Shown: piece by piece, positions 38,266 to 46,582 of the stretch
Position numbering within the stretch: the stretch's first letter is position 1
Layout: each line of letters starts with the position of its first letter
NCBI GenBank assembly: GCA_016840035.1
Contig: JAEOTC010000031.1
Coordinates: forward strand, 1 to 64,000
Source: Candidatus Hodarchaeota archaeon
GTDB taxonomy: Archaea > Asgardarchaeota > Heimdallarchaeia > Hodarchaeales > Hodarchaeaceae
Reading direction: 5' to 3'
Length of the DNA stretch: 64,000 nucleotides
Notes under the pieces: model-generated
Told to the model about the DNA's origin: nothing
Databases searched by the model: none
The model's input: the letters and a program-made list of their open reading frames with translations, nothing else
Position numbers and translations under genes: made by a program

Positions 38266-38835
38266 ATGTACGTGGATTTAAAATCATTGAATGAAATGGA
38301 TATCCTTGAAGCAGCATTGTTTATTATTGATCGACCAGTTACCTATCAAGAACTGTCAGAAATTATTCAAAAAGATGAGAATGAAATAGAACGCTATATC
38401 GAAGAAATTAGAGACATACATTTGGACAAAAATACTGCTTATCACATTGTGAATGTGGAGGATAAAGTTGTACAGCTAAAAATCAGAGATGAAGTTGCAG
38501 CTCACCTACATTGGCCATTCATTAAGCGTAGTGATGTCCCAAGGCATCTTTTGAAGATTTTAAGTCTAATAGCGTTTAAGGAATATGTTCTCAATGAAAT
38601 AGTAAGTCCAAGTAAACTCATTCGGATTTTTGGAAAAGCAGTTTCACAGGATCTTGACGAATTACAAACCATGTCACTAATTAATGTAACGCCTAAAGGG
38701 AATAAGCGGGAAATAACTGTTACTGAAGACTTCTTAAACCTTTTTAAGTTACCTCATGAACCTGACAAAGTCAAAATCGCAATCCAGAGAGGTCTTAAGG
38801 ATTACGCTATGAGTCAACTTCAAATGACCGACTAA
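38266..38835 (+). CDS. scpB: Segregation and condensation protein B
   Basis: A 189-residue protein with two winged-helix domains typical of ScpB: DILEAALFIIDRPVTYQELSEII at the N-terminus and LLKILSLIAFKEYVLNEIVSPSKL in the second half. ScpB dimers bind the ScpA linker in the SMC complex and modulate its ATPase and DNA loading. A GGTGGT ribosome-binding site precedes the ATG. A second ScpB-like gene follows 23 bases downstream, so they are co-transcribed. Confidence 0.9.
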   Translation: MYVDLKSLNEMDILEAALFIIDRPVTYQELSEIIQKDENEIERYIEEIRDIHLDKNTAYHIVNVEDKVVQLKIRDEVAAHLHWPFIKRSDVPRHLLKILSLIAFKEYVLNEIVSPSKLIRIFGKAVSQDLDELQTMSLINVTPKGNKREITVTEDFLNLFKLPHEPDKVKIAIQRGLKDYAMSQLQMTD

Positions 38836-38858
38836 GTACCCCAAATTGAGGAGAAAAT

Positions 38859-40019
38859 ATGTTTCGCTTATTTCGCAGAAGGAAGAAAGAGGATACGAAA
38901 GAACCTGTAGAAGAGAAGGTTCCAACGGAGACTGTAGTCGAGGAAAAATCAGTAATTCCTGAAGTCCCAAGCATTGAAGAGAAAGTAGAAGAAGAGCAAG
39001 TTTTTGAAACAAAAGAAACCCCTTTTGAAGATAAGTTCGCCCAATTAACGCATATTCTTCCCGAAACCCTCTTAGAAGAAGAACCAACCACACCTGAACA
39101 AAAAATTCTACCTTTTATTCAAAATGTAATCGAACAAGGCTCTTCCTTTGCCGATTTCATGTCTCCTCAGATTATAAGCAAAGAATCAGAAGGAGAACTA
39201 AAATTAAGGGAGGAAGAATACGTTATCACAAGGAAAGAACTCCCCCCAGCTTCTCTTGAAGAACGAATTGATGGAGCTCTGTTTTCGGTCGGAAGACCGA
39301 TTCATGCAGATGAGTTAATCGAAAGTTTTGAAGAAGACTCACCAACAGTCAAACGCGCAATAAGAAAGTTGAGTAGGAAAAGACAACGTACCAGTGCAAT
39401 AGTAGTTGAAGAAATCTCCAAGGATAGGTGGGTAATGCAACTCAACCCAATATTCCATGAATTTTTCCAACCTTTGCTACCCGATCAATTTCTGTTGCCT
39501 GATGAAAGGAGAGTATTAACAGAGATCGCCTATCGTCAACCAATTTCCTTAGCGTTGGTTAAGAAAATGGTCGTTGGAATGGGCCCTCTTAAGATTAATG
39601 AAATCTGTAAGAAGTTGGAAGAACAAAGTTTCATTGTATCGGAGCAAAGAGCAAGATCCTTGATTTTCACCACGACACCTAAATTTGCTAGTTCATTTGG
39701 GTTTGACAATGAAAGCCGTAGATTAAAATTACAGATGCTTTGGAGATTGAAACGGTTGATGGGTGACTTTGAAGCAGAAGAGGAGGAAGAGGGTGAGGAA
39801 GAATTACTCGAGACTCAAGCAACTACAGAAACTCAACCTGAATCCGACACAATCAAACCTCCCACGGATGGGGAACCTCATGAGCCAGAATTAGAGGAAG
39901 AACAACCTCAGGTCGTAGAAGAAGAACCCCTTACTGATAGTGTGGATGCAAATAGTACAGATCGGATGATAAAAGAAGTCTCAGAAATAAAGGCAGATAT
40001 TCTTTCAGAAGAAGAGTGA
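38859..40019 (+). CDS. Second ScpB-like protein with acidic N- and C-terminal extensions
   Basis: A 386-residue protein. The central part, about 125-310, repeats the ScpB layout: SLEERIDGALFSVGRPIHADELIESF starts a first winged helix and DERRVLTEIAYRQPISLALVKKMV a second. Residues 1-60 and 310-386 are strongly acidic (long Glu-rich runs) and probably disordered. It lies directly after scpB in the same operon. It may replace one ScpB subunit in an asymmetric complex, or have taken on another role; both are inference. Confidence 0.82.
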   Translation: MFRLFRRRKKEDTKEPVEEKVPTETVVEEKSVIPEVPSIEEKVEEEQVFETKETPFEDKFAQLTHILPETLLEEEPTTPEQKILPFIQNVIEQGSSFADFMSPQIISKESEGELKLREEEYVITRKELPPASLEERIDGALFSVGRPIHADELIESFEEDSPTVKRAIRKLSRKRQRTSAIVVEEISKDRWVMQLNPIFHEFFQPLLPDQFLLPDERRVLTEIAYRQPISLALVKKMVVGMGPLKINEICKKLEEQSFIVSEQRARSLIFTTTPKFASSFGFDNESRRLKLQMLWRLKRLMGDFEAEEEEEGEEELLETQATTETQPESDTIKPPTDGEPHEPELEEEQPQVVEEEPLTDSVDANSTDRMIKEVSEIKADILSEEE

Positions 40020-40024
40020 CACAC

Positions 40025-40549
40025 TCACATATCGATTTTGTCAATATTATCTTTTACTAGCTTAGTGTATATCTCAGTAATGATATCCCCTCCTATTTTT
40101 GCAGAACATTCATAAAAGGGGATACTAAATGATTTGGCTAAGGCAGTACCTTCTTCAGTAGTAACTTGTCTTTCATCTTCCAGATCAATTTTATTTCCAA
40201 TAATCGCAATCGATTTTTCCTCTCCCTGAACACTACGATAATCATTTATCCAGTATTCCAACGAATCAAAGGTTTCCTTTCGAGTAATATCATAAACAAT
40301 CAGACAACCGACTGACCCTTCATAATAAAATTTGCGGAGTTTACCAAAATACTCCTGACCTGCGGTATCATGTAAAATGAGCTTAACTTCTTGTGTGTTG
40401 ATTGTTATTACTTTAGTAGTAATATCAACTCCAATCGTTGGCATATAATTCGTAGAGAAAGCCCCTTCAGCATACCGTCTAATAAGTGATGTTTTACCTA
40501 CTTGGTAAGACCCCGAAGAACAAATTTTCAGAACATATCTATCCTTCAT
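40025..40549 (-). CDS. Rab-like small GTPase
   Basis: A 174-residue protein, the most Rab-like in the window. G1 is GSYQVGKT (13-20), G2 Thr38 in PTIGVDI, G3 DTAGQE (61-66) with the catalytic Gln, G4 NKID (119-122) and G5 ECSAK (147-151). The block LRKFYYEGSVGCLIVYDITR is highly typical of Rab proteins. It has no C-terminal cysteine for prenylation. It converges with the second ScpB-like gene, with five bases between them, and is divergent from the por operon. Confidence 0.95.
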   Translation of the reverse strand: MKDRYVLKICSSGSYQVGKTSLIRRYAEGAFSTNYMPTIGVDITTKVITINTQEVKLILHDTAGQEYFGKLRKFYYEGSVGCLIVYDITRKETFDSLEYWINDYRSVQGEEKSIAIIGNKIDLEDERQVTTEEGTALAKSFSIPFYECSAKIGGDIITEIYTKLVKDNIDKIDM

Positions 40550-40796
40550 TGAATTAATTCCCCTAATTTCTCGGTTGAATACTAGTTTCTCAATTGAATT
40601 GACTAAGAAGTTACATCTATTTACTTACATTATTGATTGAAAAACTTCAGAATTTAACTCTATGGATATTAAGATTTGATTCTTTATATACACTCGTTTT
40701 GACCTAAATGATAGATCAATTAGTGAGAGGGATGTTTACCATTGTTAAGCAATATATCTAATAAGATTCCTTGGGAACTTTTATTTGCCTAGTAAG

Positions 40797-40829
40797 GTTA
40801 TTAGAGCGGTTTTATGGGCTCTTAATAAC
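40797..40829 (+). promoter_or_regulatory. Near-perfect inverted repeat before the por operon
   Basis: GTTATTAGAGC (40797-40807) and GCTCTTAATAAC (40818-40829) pair over eleven bases with one bulged base, around a ten-base spacer. It lies directly upstream of the AGGAGATG ribosome-binding site of the first por gene. If transcription starts from the TATA-like CTTTTATTTG (40778-40787), the repeat straddles the start site as an operator. If it starts from AATATATCTA (40751-40760), it forms a leader hairpin. Confidence 0.45.
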
Positions 40830-40846
40830 TAGGAGATGTACTTGTT

Positions 40847-41425
40847 TTGACAGATAATATAATAGATATCCGATTACACGGTAGAGGTGGACAAGGTGTC
40901 ATGACTAGTAGTTACTTGATAGCAGAGGCTGCACTACTAGAAGATAAGCATGTTCACGCCTTTCCAACTTTTGGTCCGGAGCGCAGTGGCGCACCTATTG
41001 CTGCATTTGCACGAATTTCGGACGAAAAGTTTTACATGAAGACAGAAGTCTATGAACCAGACGTAGTCGTCGTTCAAGACCCCTCACTCCTCAGTCAAAT
41101 TGATGTGACGGCAGGATTACAAGAAGGGGGGTTAGTTTTAATTAACACAAATAATCCCAATAAAGAGGATGTACAGGCTGTAAAACAAAAACGACCCGAT
41201 GCAAAGTTCGCTACTGTTGATGCATCAAAAATTGCAGCAGAAGAAATTGGTTTATCTGTTACCAATACCGCAATCCTTGGTGCTCTATGTAAAGTAACTG
41301 ATAATAAAATCATAAAGCTGAATGTTCTTGAAAAAGCAATAAAAAATCGTTTTAAAGGGAAAGGAGCAATTGCTGAAAAGAATATCAAAGCTATAAACCG
41401 TTCTTATGCGGAGGTTATGATGTAA
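40847..41425 (+). CDS. porC: 2-oxoacid (pyruvate):ferredoxin oxidoreductase, gamma subunit
   Basis: A 192-residue protein starting at TTG behind AGGAGATG. The N-terminal HGRGGQGVMTSS and the block FPTFGPERSGAP are characteristic of the gamma subunit of pyruvate and related oxoacid oxidoreductases. The complete complex oxidises pyruvate (or a branched 2-oxoacid) with CoA to acetyl-CoA, CO2 and reduced ferredoxin. Its stop overlaps the ATG of the delta subunit by one base. Gene order gamma, delta, alpha, beta is the classic archaeal one. Confidence 0.94.
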   Translation: MTDNIIDIRLHGRGGQGVMTSSYLIAEAALLEDKHVHAFPTFGPERSGAPIAAFARISDEKFYMKTEVYEPDVVVVQDPSLLSQIDVTAGLQEGGLVLINTNNPNKEDVQAVKQKRPDAKFATVDASKIAAEEIGLSVTNTAILGALCKVTDNKIIKLNVLEKAIKNRFKGKGAIAEKNIKAINRSYAEVMM

Positions 41426-41778
41426 TGCCAGACGTATTACCTACTGATGTAAATGATGATGAATTTAAGAAATGGGTAGCAGAAAAATGGGGATACAAGA
41501 AGCTGCCAATGGCTGGCTCTACTCCGGCTGGTACAGCAAAATTCTTTCGAACAGGAGATTGGGCCGCAAAACAACCAAGATTAATCGTAGAAAATTGCAC
41601 AAGCTGTTTTAAATGCTACTTCTACTGTCCTGATAGCGCAATCACAATGGTTGAAGGTGAAGATGGAAAAGCTCATCCTGAATTCGATATGTATTACTGT
41701 AAAGGATGTGGTGTTTGTGCACATGAATGTCCAGGAAGGAAAGGAGAAAAAGCAATCGTTATGGAGGATTTAAAATGA
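41425..41778 (+). CDS. porD: 2-oxoacid (pyruvate):ferredoxin oxidoreductase, delta (ferredoxin) subunit
   Basis: A 117-residue protein with two 4Fe-4S motifs: CTSCFKCYFYCP (about 56-67) and CKGCGVCAHECP (about 92-103). It passes electrons from the thiamine centre to external ferredoxin. Its start overlaps the gamma gene's stop, and its stop overlaps the alpha gene's start, so translation of the operon is tightly coupled. Confidence 0.94.
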   Translation: MPDVLPTDVNDDEFKKWVAEKWGYKKLPMAGSTPAGTAKFFRTGDWAAKQPRLIVENCTSCFKCYFYCPDSAITMVEGEDGKAHPEFDMYYCKGCGVCAHECPGRKGEKAIVMEDLK

Positions 41779-42950
41779 GTAAAATTGCAGTAACAGGCGA
41801 TGATGCAATCGCTCAAGCAGCTAAATTGGTCAATCCTGATGTGGTAGCCGCCTACCCGATTACTCCCCAAACAATTATTGTCGAACGATTTTCTGACTTC
41901 GTCGCTGATGGAGAAGTAGACACAGAATTTGTGTGTGTTGAATCTGAGCATTCAGCCATGTCTGCTTGTATCGGCGCGAGTACAGCAGGTGGTAGAGTAT
42001 TCACTTCTTCCGCAAGCGCAGGTCTAATGTTGATGTATGAGATCATACAGATCGCTTCTTCATCTCGTACTCCAATTGTCTGTGCAGTTGCAAACAGAGC
42101 AATTTCTGGTCCCATTAACATTCACGGAGAACAGACCGATCAACTTCTGTTTAGAGACAGTGGATGGATTAGCCAATTTGCTGAAACAAACCAAGAAGCT
42201 TACGATCAAACAATTATGGCCTTCAAAATCGGTGAACACCCAGAAGTTCTCCTTCCCGTTGCTGTAGGAATTGATGGATTCATTCTTTCCCACGCAATTG
42301 AAGGGATTGAACCCGTAACGAAAGATTCAGTTTATAATTTCCTTGGAGGAGAAAGAAAATCCACTCTTCGCTTGGATCCCGACAATCCAGTGAGTATAGG
42401 ATTATTACATCTTCAGGATTATTATATGGAAGCACGAGCTCAAGTCCGAGATGCCCAGCAGCGCTCAAAGCAAGTCATTATTGATACATTTAACGAATGG
42501 AAAAACCTCACTGGCCGTCAATACAACCCAGTTGAAAGTTACAAAATGGATGATGCAGAATATGCATTCGTTACAATGGGAAGTGGAGCTGGAAATGCTC
42601 GAACTGCCATTGACGAGTTACGTGCCAAAGGTGAAAAGGTTGGACTCATCAAAGTAAGAGTATACCGACCTTGGTTTGGAGAAGAATTTTCAAATTTGAC
42701 CAAAAACGTGAAAGGTGTAATTACAGTTGAACGGGCACATTCATTCGGTAGCCCTGGAGGTATTTTAGGACAAGATGTCAAATCTACCTTATTTGATGCG
42801 AAACAAACCCCCTATGTCGCAGAATATTGTTATGGTCTAGGTGGTCGTGACTGTTTAGTCAAAGAATGGGTAGAAATTTACAATCGGTCAAAACAGAGTT
42901 TCAGCGAAGGTAAGAGCCTTCCATATTTCTGGTGGGGTGTTCGAGAATAG
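41775..42950 (+). CDS. porA: 2-oxoacid (pyruvate):ferredoxin oxidoreductase, alpha subunit
   Basis: A 391-residue protein. I chose the ATG at 41775, which overlaps the delta gene's stop by four bases, because MSKIAVTGDDAIAQAA then AYPITPQT is the usual start of the alpha subunit; the ATG at 41727 would lie well inside porD. Features include YPITPQT (about 28-34), the ESEHSAMSA block and the C-terminal domain II (KVRVYRPW, GQDVKSTL). It builds the substrate and thiamine-diphosphate site with the beta subunit. Confidence 0.94.
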   Translation: MSKIAVTGDDAIAQAAKLVNPDVVAAYPITPQTIIVERFSDFVADGEVDTEFVCVESEHSAMSACIGASTAGGRVFTSSASAGLMLMYEIIQIASSSRTPIVCAVANRAISGPINIHGEQTDQLLFRDSGWISQFAETNQEAYDQTIMAFKIGEHPEVLLPVAVGIDGFILSHAIEGIEPVTKDSVYNFLGGERKSTLRLDPDNPVSIGLLHLQDYYMEARAQVRDAQQRSKQVIIDTFNEWKNLTGRQYNPVESYKMDDAEYAFVTMGSGAGNARTAIDELRAKGEKVGLIKVRVYRPWFGEEFSNLTKNVKGVITVERAHSFGSPGGILGQDVKSTLFDAKQTPYVAEYCYGLGGRDCLVKEWVEIYNRSKQSFSEGKSLPYFWWGVRE

Positions 42951-42961
42951 GAGGAATAATC

Positions 42962-43909
42962 ATGCCTACACTAAAAGATTATGCAAAAAAAGAAGTTACG
43001 TTTTCTGGTGGACATCGATTATGTGCTGGTTGTGCAGCTGGATCCATGGCACGACAGGTTACCATGGCATTTGACAAACCAACAGTAATTTGTAATGCCA
43101 CTGGTTGCTTGGAAGTAGCAAGCACAATTTATCCGTTTACCGCATGGGAAGTCCCCTGGTTACATGTTGCATTTGAAAACACATCTGCTGTCGCTAGTGG
43201 TGTTGAAGCAGCATATAAAGCAATGCGTCGCAAACATATGATTAAAGATGAGCATATTGATATCATCGCCTTTGGTGGTGATGGTGGGACTTTTGATATA
43301 GGACTACAATCACTTTCTGGTGCATTGGAAAGAGGACATGACTTTCTCTACATCTGTTATGACAATGGAGCCTATATGAATACTGGTATTCAACGATCAG
43401 GTGGTACTCCCTTCACTGCAAGCACAACCACTTCCCCTGCAGGTACCGTTGTACCAGGTAAAGGTCAATTCAAAAAACCTCTTATGGACATTGTGGTTGC
43501 TCATAGAATTCCCTTTGTAGCAACAGCTGTTCCTGCAGAACCGAAAGATTTGATTGAAAAGGTCAGACAGGGATTAGATGTCGAAGGCCCGGCATTTATT
43601 CATGTAGATGCCTCGTGCACACGTGGACAACGATTTGATCCATCTCTTTCCATCGAAATCACTCGATTAGCGGTCCAGACATGTATTCATCCTCTGTATC
43701 GTGTAGTAAATGGAGAATACACAATGGATCGGCCTAGTCTTCGTATTGCAAATGATCCAAGTAAGAAAAAATCTATTGAGGAATATCTTAAGTCTCAAGG
43801 AAGATTTAGACATCTGTATAAACCTGAAAGACAAGATGATCTTATTAGGATGTTTCAAGAGGACATTGACAAGCGATGGGAAGAAATTAGAACCAAATGT
43901 GGGGTATAA
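42962..43909 (+). CDS. porB: 2-oxoacid (pyruvate):ferredoxin oxidoreductase, beta subunit
   Basis: A 315-residue protein starting at the ATG at 42962 behind AGGAGG; an upstream ATG at 42932 lies inside porA. It carries the thiamine-diphosphate motif GDGGTFDIGLQSLSGALERG with the YDNGAYMNTG block, and an early CAGC (about 20-23) with a further CNATGC cysteine pair that binds the 4Fe-4S cluster in this subunit. A T-rich stretch after the stop (43923-43934) probably ends the operon. Confidence 0.94.
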   Translation: MPTLKDYAKKEVTFSGGHRLCAGCAAGSMARQVTMAFDKPTVICNATGCLEVASTIYPFTAWEVPWLHVAFENTSAVASGVEAAYKAMRRKHMIKDEHIDIIAFGGDGGTFDIGLQSLSGALERGHDFLYICYDNGAYMNTGIQRSGGTPFTASTTTSPAGTVVPGKGQFKKPLMDIVVAHRIPFVATAVPAEPKDLIEKVRQGLDVEGPAFIHVDASCTRGQRFDPSLSIEITRLAVQTCIHPLYRVVNGEYTMDRPSLRIANDPSKKKSIEEYLKSQGRFRHLYKPERQDDLIRMFQEDIDKRWEEIRTKCGV

Positions 43910-43920
43910 AATCTCCCATC

Positions 43921-43936
43921 AATTTTTCTTTTTTCT
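43921..43936 (+). terminator. T-tract terminator after the por operon
   Basis: AATTTTTCTTTTTTCT lies just after the porB stop codon. Archaeal intrinsic termination needs only such T-rich runs in the coding strand. The call is inferred from position. Confidence 0.45.
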
Positions 43937-44023
43937 ACTATCTCCATCTGAGTATAAGTTTTTAACCCCAAAGTGATTATTATATTCGAATTATCCAGAA
44001 TTCGCTAAAATTGAGGGTTTCAA

Positions 44024-44194
44024 ATGGAAACTGATGGTATTTCAGTTCAACAAACTACTACAGGACTTAAACTAGTTTTAGAAGGAGATCTCTATAAATC
44101 AATTGCTGCAAAATGGGAAGAAGGGCAACTTCGTCCTTTTTACACACTTTTAAAAGATTTTATTAAAGCACTTGAAGAATCATATGATGAATAA
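44024..44194 (+). CDS. Very small hypothetical protein, 56 residues
   Basis: A short reading frame with GAGGGT nine bases before its ATG. It encodes a compact, balanced sequence: a strand hairpin (TTTGLKLVLEGDLYKSI) then an amphipathic helix (LLKDFIKALEESYDE), with no low-complexity run. It stands alone between the por operon and a convergent small gene, and its stop lies three bases from the convergent stop. Function unknown; the ribosome-binding site and protein-like composition support it being real. Confidence 0.55.
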   Translation: METDGISVQQTTTGLKLVLEGDLYKSIAAKWEEGQLRPFYTLLKDFIKALEESYDE

Positions 44195-44197
44195 ATC

Positions 44198-44524
44198 TTA
44201 CCACTCATATGGTGAAGTTCCATCAATGAGTTTTCCTTCAAAGAGAACTAGTATTTCATAGATTTCATTGCAGGCTTCTTGGATCTCCGATGTCAACTCC
44301 TGAGAGGTCTGCAGATTTACAAATAAATTATCATTTTGCCAATCGATACGTAATTTTATCCCTTGACTTTGATAGACGATGTGAAATGTCGGTACTTTTT
44401 CAGAATACTGATATTTTATTTCATTTTCCCGTAGTATACTCTTTAAATCTTCTTTAAAATTGTTCCATTCATTCCTATCATCAAATTTTAAAGTAAAAAA
44501 ATGTGGCTTTACTTGCTCATTCAA
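44198..44524 (-). CDS. Small hypothetical protein overlapping an alpha/beta hydrolase gene
   Basis: About 108 residues if translated from the TTG at 44524, which has GAGGAG some eleven bases upstream and overlaps the previous gene by eight bases. The longest frame begins at an ATG at 44593, but that would overlap by 77 bases. It reads as alternating strands and helices (HFFTLKFDD, FHIVYQSQGIKLRID) with no recognised motif. It is co-directional with the hydrolase and probably coupled to it. Confidence 0.55.
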   Translation of the reverse strand: MNEQVKPHFFTLKFDDRNEWNNFKEDLKSILRENEIKYQYSEKVPTFHIVYQSQGIKLRIDWQNDNLFVNLQTSQELTSEIQEACNEIYEILVLFEGKLIDGTSPYEW

Positions 44525-45881
44525 TGTGTATTCGACTCCTCTTTGTATAGATGAACTTAGCAATTTCCTGTCCCACCTGAGTAGGAGATTCAATGGGAAA
44601 CATGTGCCCTCCAGGTAAAGTTTTATGGTGAAGAAATTCTTTGGGTAGGAGTTTTACCATTTCCTCTCTCAATTCAATGGGGATGAGCTGATCATCTTTT
44701 CCCCATAGACATAGGATAGGCTTCTGAATAGTCTCTAAAGTTGATATATAATCGTATTTTGGTAAAAAATCCCGAAATATATTCGCGTACACCTTGTCAG
44801 GAATGAGAAATGCCTCCTTTATGAACGCTTGGTGGATATCAGAGGAACATGCCTTTGAAAACAAAACTCCGGGTGCCATCTTCTTTACTTGTCCTTTAAA
44901 TGGACCCCAGAGCTTAGTAGGAGGGAGTGCTTTTACCCCATTTCTGAAAGTATTTGGTGCACGATGAAGTCCTGATAGAATCACATACTTTTCGATATTG
45001 GTATATTCTTCTTTCATAAATTCTTCAAAAACAATTGCTGACAAAAGCGAGTGAGCTCCTAAAACTACTTTTTTGTTCTGCGTGAGGAACTCAAGAAGGT
45101 GTTTCAAGTCAACAATATAATCTTTCTTTTTAAATTCAGTATCTTGACTAATTGGAGAAGAAAATCCTCTTATGCCGTAGATAATTACATTAAAATTATT
45201 CTTTGTGAGGGATTTGTTTAGAGGAAGAAAATCTTCCAATTTCCCTCCCAATGGTGACAGTATGATTAAAGAAGTATCGAACCTGTTGGTTGATTGAAAA
45301 TATCGAATCGTCCTACCGTATAGTGATACTTCCTGAACCTCATAACTTTCAGGAGGATCAAGAGATGAGAGAATTTTTGTTCCAAATGATTTGGGTTTGC
45401 TTGTAAAAAGACGAAGCTGAGATGTTACATCATCAAATAGATGTTGTAATTGTTCAACTGGCTTCATTAACAGAGTTGAGAGGGCTGTAAGTATATCAGG
45501 ATCCTGCGATTCTTTCTTTTCTTTTAGTTTTTGTTTATTTTCCTCTTGGAACTTTAGAACATCACTTGAAATGTTTTCGATTTCTGCCAAATTAAAAGAA
45601 AAAAGAGGTTTCATTACATTGGGACTAGTACCGAACGTAAATTCAAGATATTCGTGTTTTTTCAACTTTTTCCTTTTTTCAACATTTCTAATACTCTGTA
45701 AATATTGAATTGGGTAATGTACAAGAACGAAGGGGGCATCTTCAGCTTCTTTTGTCTGTACAGCAAACTCGAGTCTATTTTCCTCTTTGTTTATTCTTAA
45801 AATACCGTGTCGTTTATTCTGAAGACGAGAGTCTCCCTCATGATATGTGGCAAACCACTCATTCTTGTAAGATTTATTCAT
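44517..45881 (-). CDS. Alpha/beta hydrolase with N-terminal PH/GRAM-like extension
   Basis: A 454-residue protein. Residues of about 195-454 form an alpha/beta hydrolase: nucleophile elbow GAHSLL with Ser278, acidic residue in WGKDDQLIP and catalytic His in GGHMFP near the end. The elbow lacks the usual final Gly (G-x-S-x-L). The first 110 residues look like a separate mainly-beta domain (HGILRINKEENRLEFAV) resembling PH/GRAM folds, then a Lys/Glu-rich linker. Such a front domain could place the enzyme on a membrane or a partner; this is inference. The substrate is not evident. Confidence 0.8.
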   Translation of the reverse strand: MNKSYKNEWFATYHEGDSRLQNKRHGILRINKEENRLEFAVQTKEAEDAPFVLVHYPIQYLQSIRNVEKRKKLKKHEYLEFTFGTSPNVMKPLFSFNLAEIENISSDVLKFQEENKQKLKEKKESQDPDILTALSTLLMKPVEQLQHLFDDVTSQLRLFTSKPKSFGTKILSSLDPPESYEVQEVSLYGRTIRYFQSTNRFDTSLIILSPLGGKLEDFLPLNKSLTKNNFNVIIYGIRGFSSPISQDTEFKKKDYIVDLKHLLEFLTQNKKVVLGAHSLLSAIVFEEFMKEEYTNIEKYVILSGLHRAPNTFRNGVKALPPTKLWGPFKGQVKKMAPGVLFSKACSSDIHQAFIKEAFLIPDKVYANIFRDFLPKYDYISTLETIQKPILCLWGKDDQLIPIELREEMVKLLPKEFLHHKTLPGGHMFPIESPTQVGQEIAKFIYTKRSRIHIE

Positions 45882-45900
45882 ATGTCTAATTCCTTGTTGA

Positions 45901-46242
45901 TCAAAGTAGAGGTATAATACAGAGAAAAATTAGATCACTATTTCCTGTGTTTTCGTAGCCATGAGCTTCATTTGGAGGAACATAAAGTGTATCATTCGCT
46001 TTAATATCCTGCTTAAAACCTGAATCATCAATAACGGATCCTTTTCCTGAAAGAACAAAAATCTCGTGCTCCTCTTTGTGATTATGAATCCCAATTTTAC
46101 CTCCTGGTTGGACAATAAATCGTCGTAATGCAAAATTGGGCACACCATCATCCTTACCCCACAGCCATTGAATAGATGTTCCAATTGAATTATAGATTGT
46201 TATATTTTGTGATTCAATATCGGTACTATCTTTAATCTTCAT
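45901..46242 (-). CDS. Cupin-domain protein
   Basis: A 113-residue single cupin barrel. Motif 1 has the metal-binding pattern G-x5-HNHKEEHEIFVLSGKG (about 55-72) and motif 2 the pattern DTLYVPPNEAHGYENTG (about 83-99). Small cupins of this type are isomerases, epimerases, dioxygenases or sugar-binding proteins, and the substrate cannot be read here. It lies 19 bases upstream of the hydrolase gene on the same strand, so they form an operon. Confidence 0.9.
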   Translation of the reverse strand: MKIKDSTDIESQNITIYNSIGTSIQWLWGKDDGVPNFALRRFIVQPGGKIGIHNHKEEHEIFVLSGKGSVIDDSGFKQDIKANDTLYVPPNEAHGYENTGNSDLIFLCIIPLL

Positions 46243-46582
46243 ATCAGCGCCTATCCATAATTCTCCTTGCTTGTAGTATTTGTAAAATTTTACACTCCAT
46301 TCAACAAAGGTTTGATGAGGATTTCAAAATTATTAGCTCATTCTTTTTCTACTTTAATAGATTCTTATGTAATTCTAGTCATTGTTTCGGATACTGTTCT
46401 TTCTTGATATATTTAAAGCTTCTTTGCTTGTGTTTTTTGATATCTCTTGTACCTGTTTATGATTCATCTCCCGAAAGAACTTTATTCGGCATAAAAAAAA
46501 GGATTCGTATTCAGGCACAGTAGGTCTTTAAATTCAATCCTACTGTATAGTCTTTAAGATCGTTTAAATTATAATATTCGGA
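46243..46582. other. Intergenic stretch between the cupin and DUF499-like genes
   Basis: No reading frame or RNA gene was recognised. Plus-strand TATA-like sequences lie at 46406-46417 (GATATATTTAAA) and at 46526-46535 (TCTTTAAATT), either of which could drive the DUF499-like gene. Confidence 0.4.

Noticed and set aside
41727-41775. Longer porA start at ATG 41727
   Set aside because: It would extend 52 bases into the ferredoxin subunit gene; the ATG at 41775 overlaps by four bases and begins with the usual alpha-subunit sequence.
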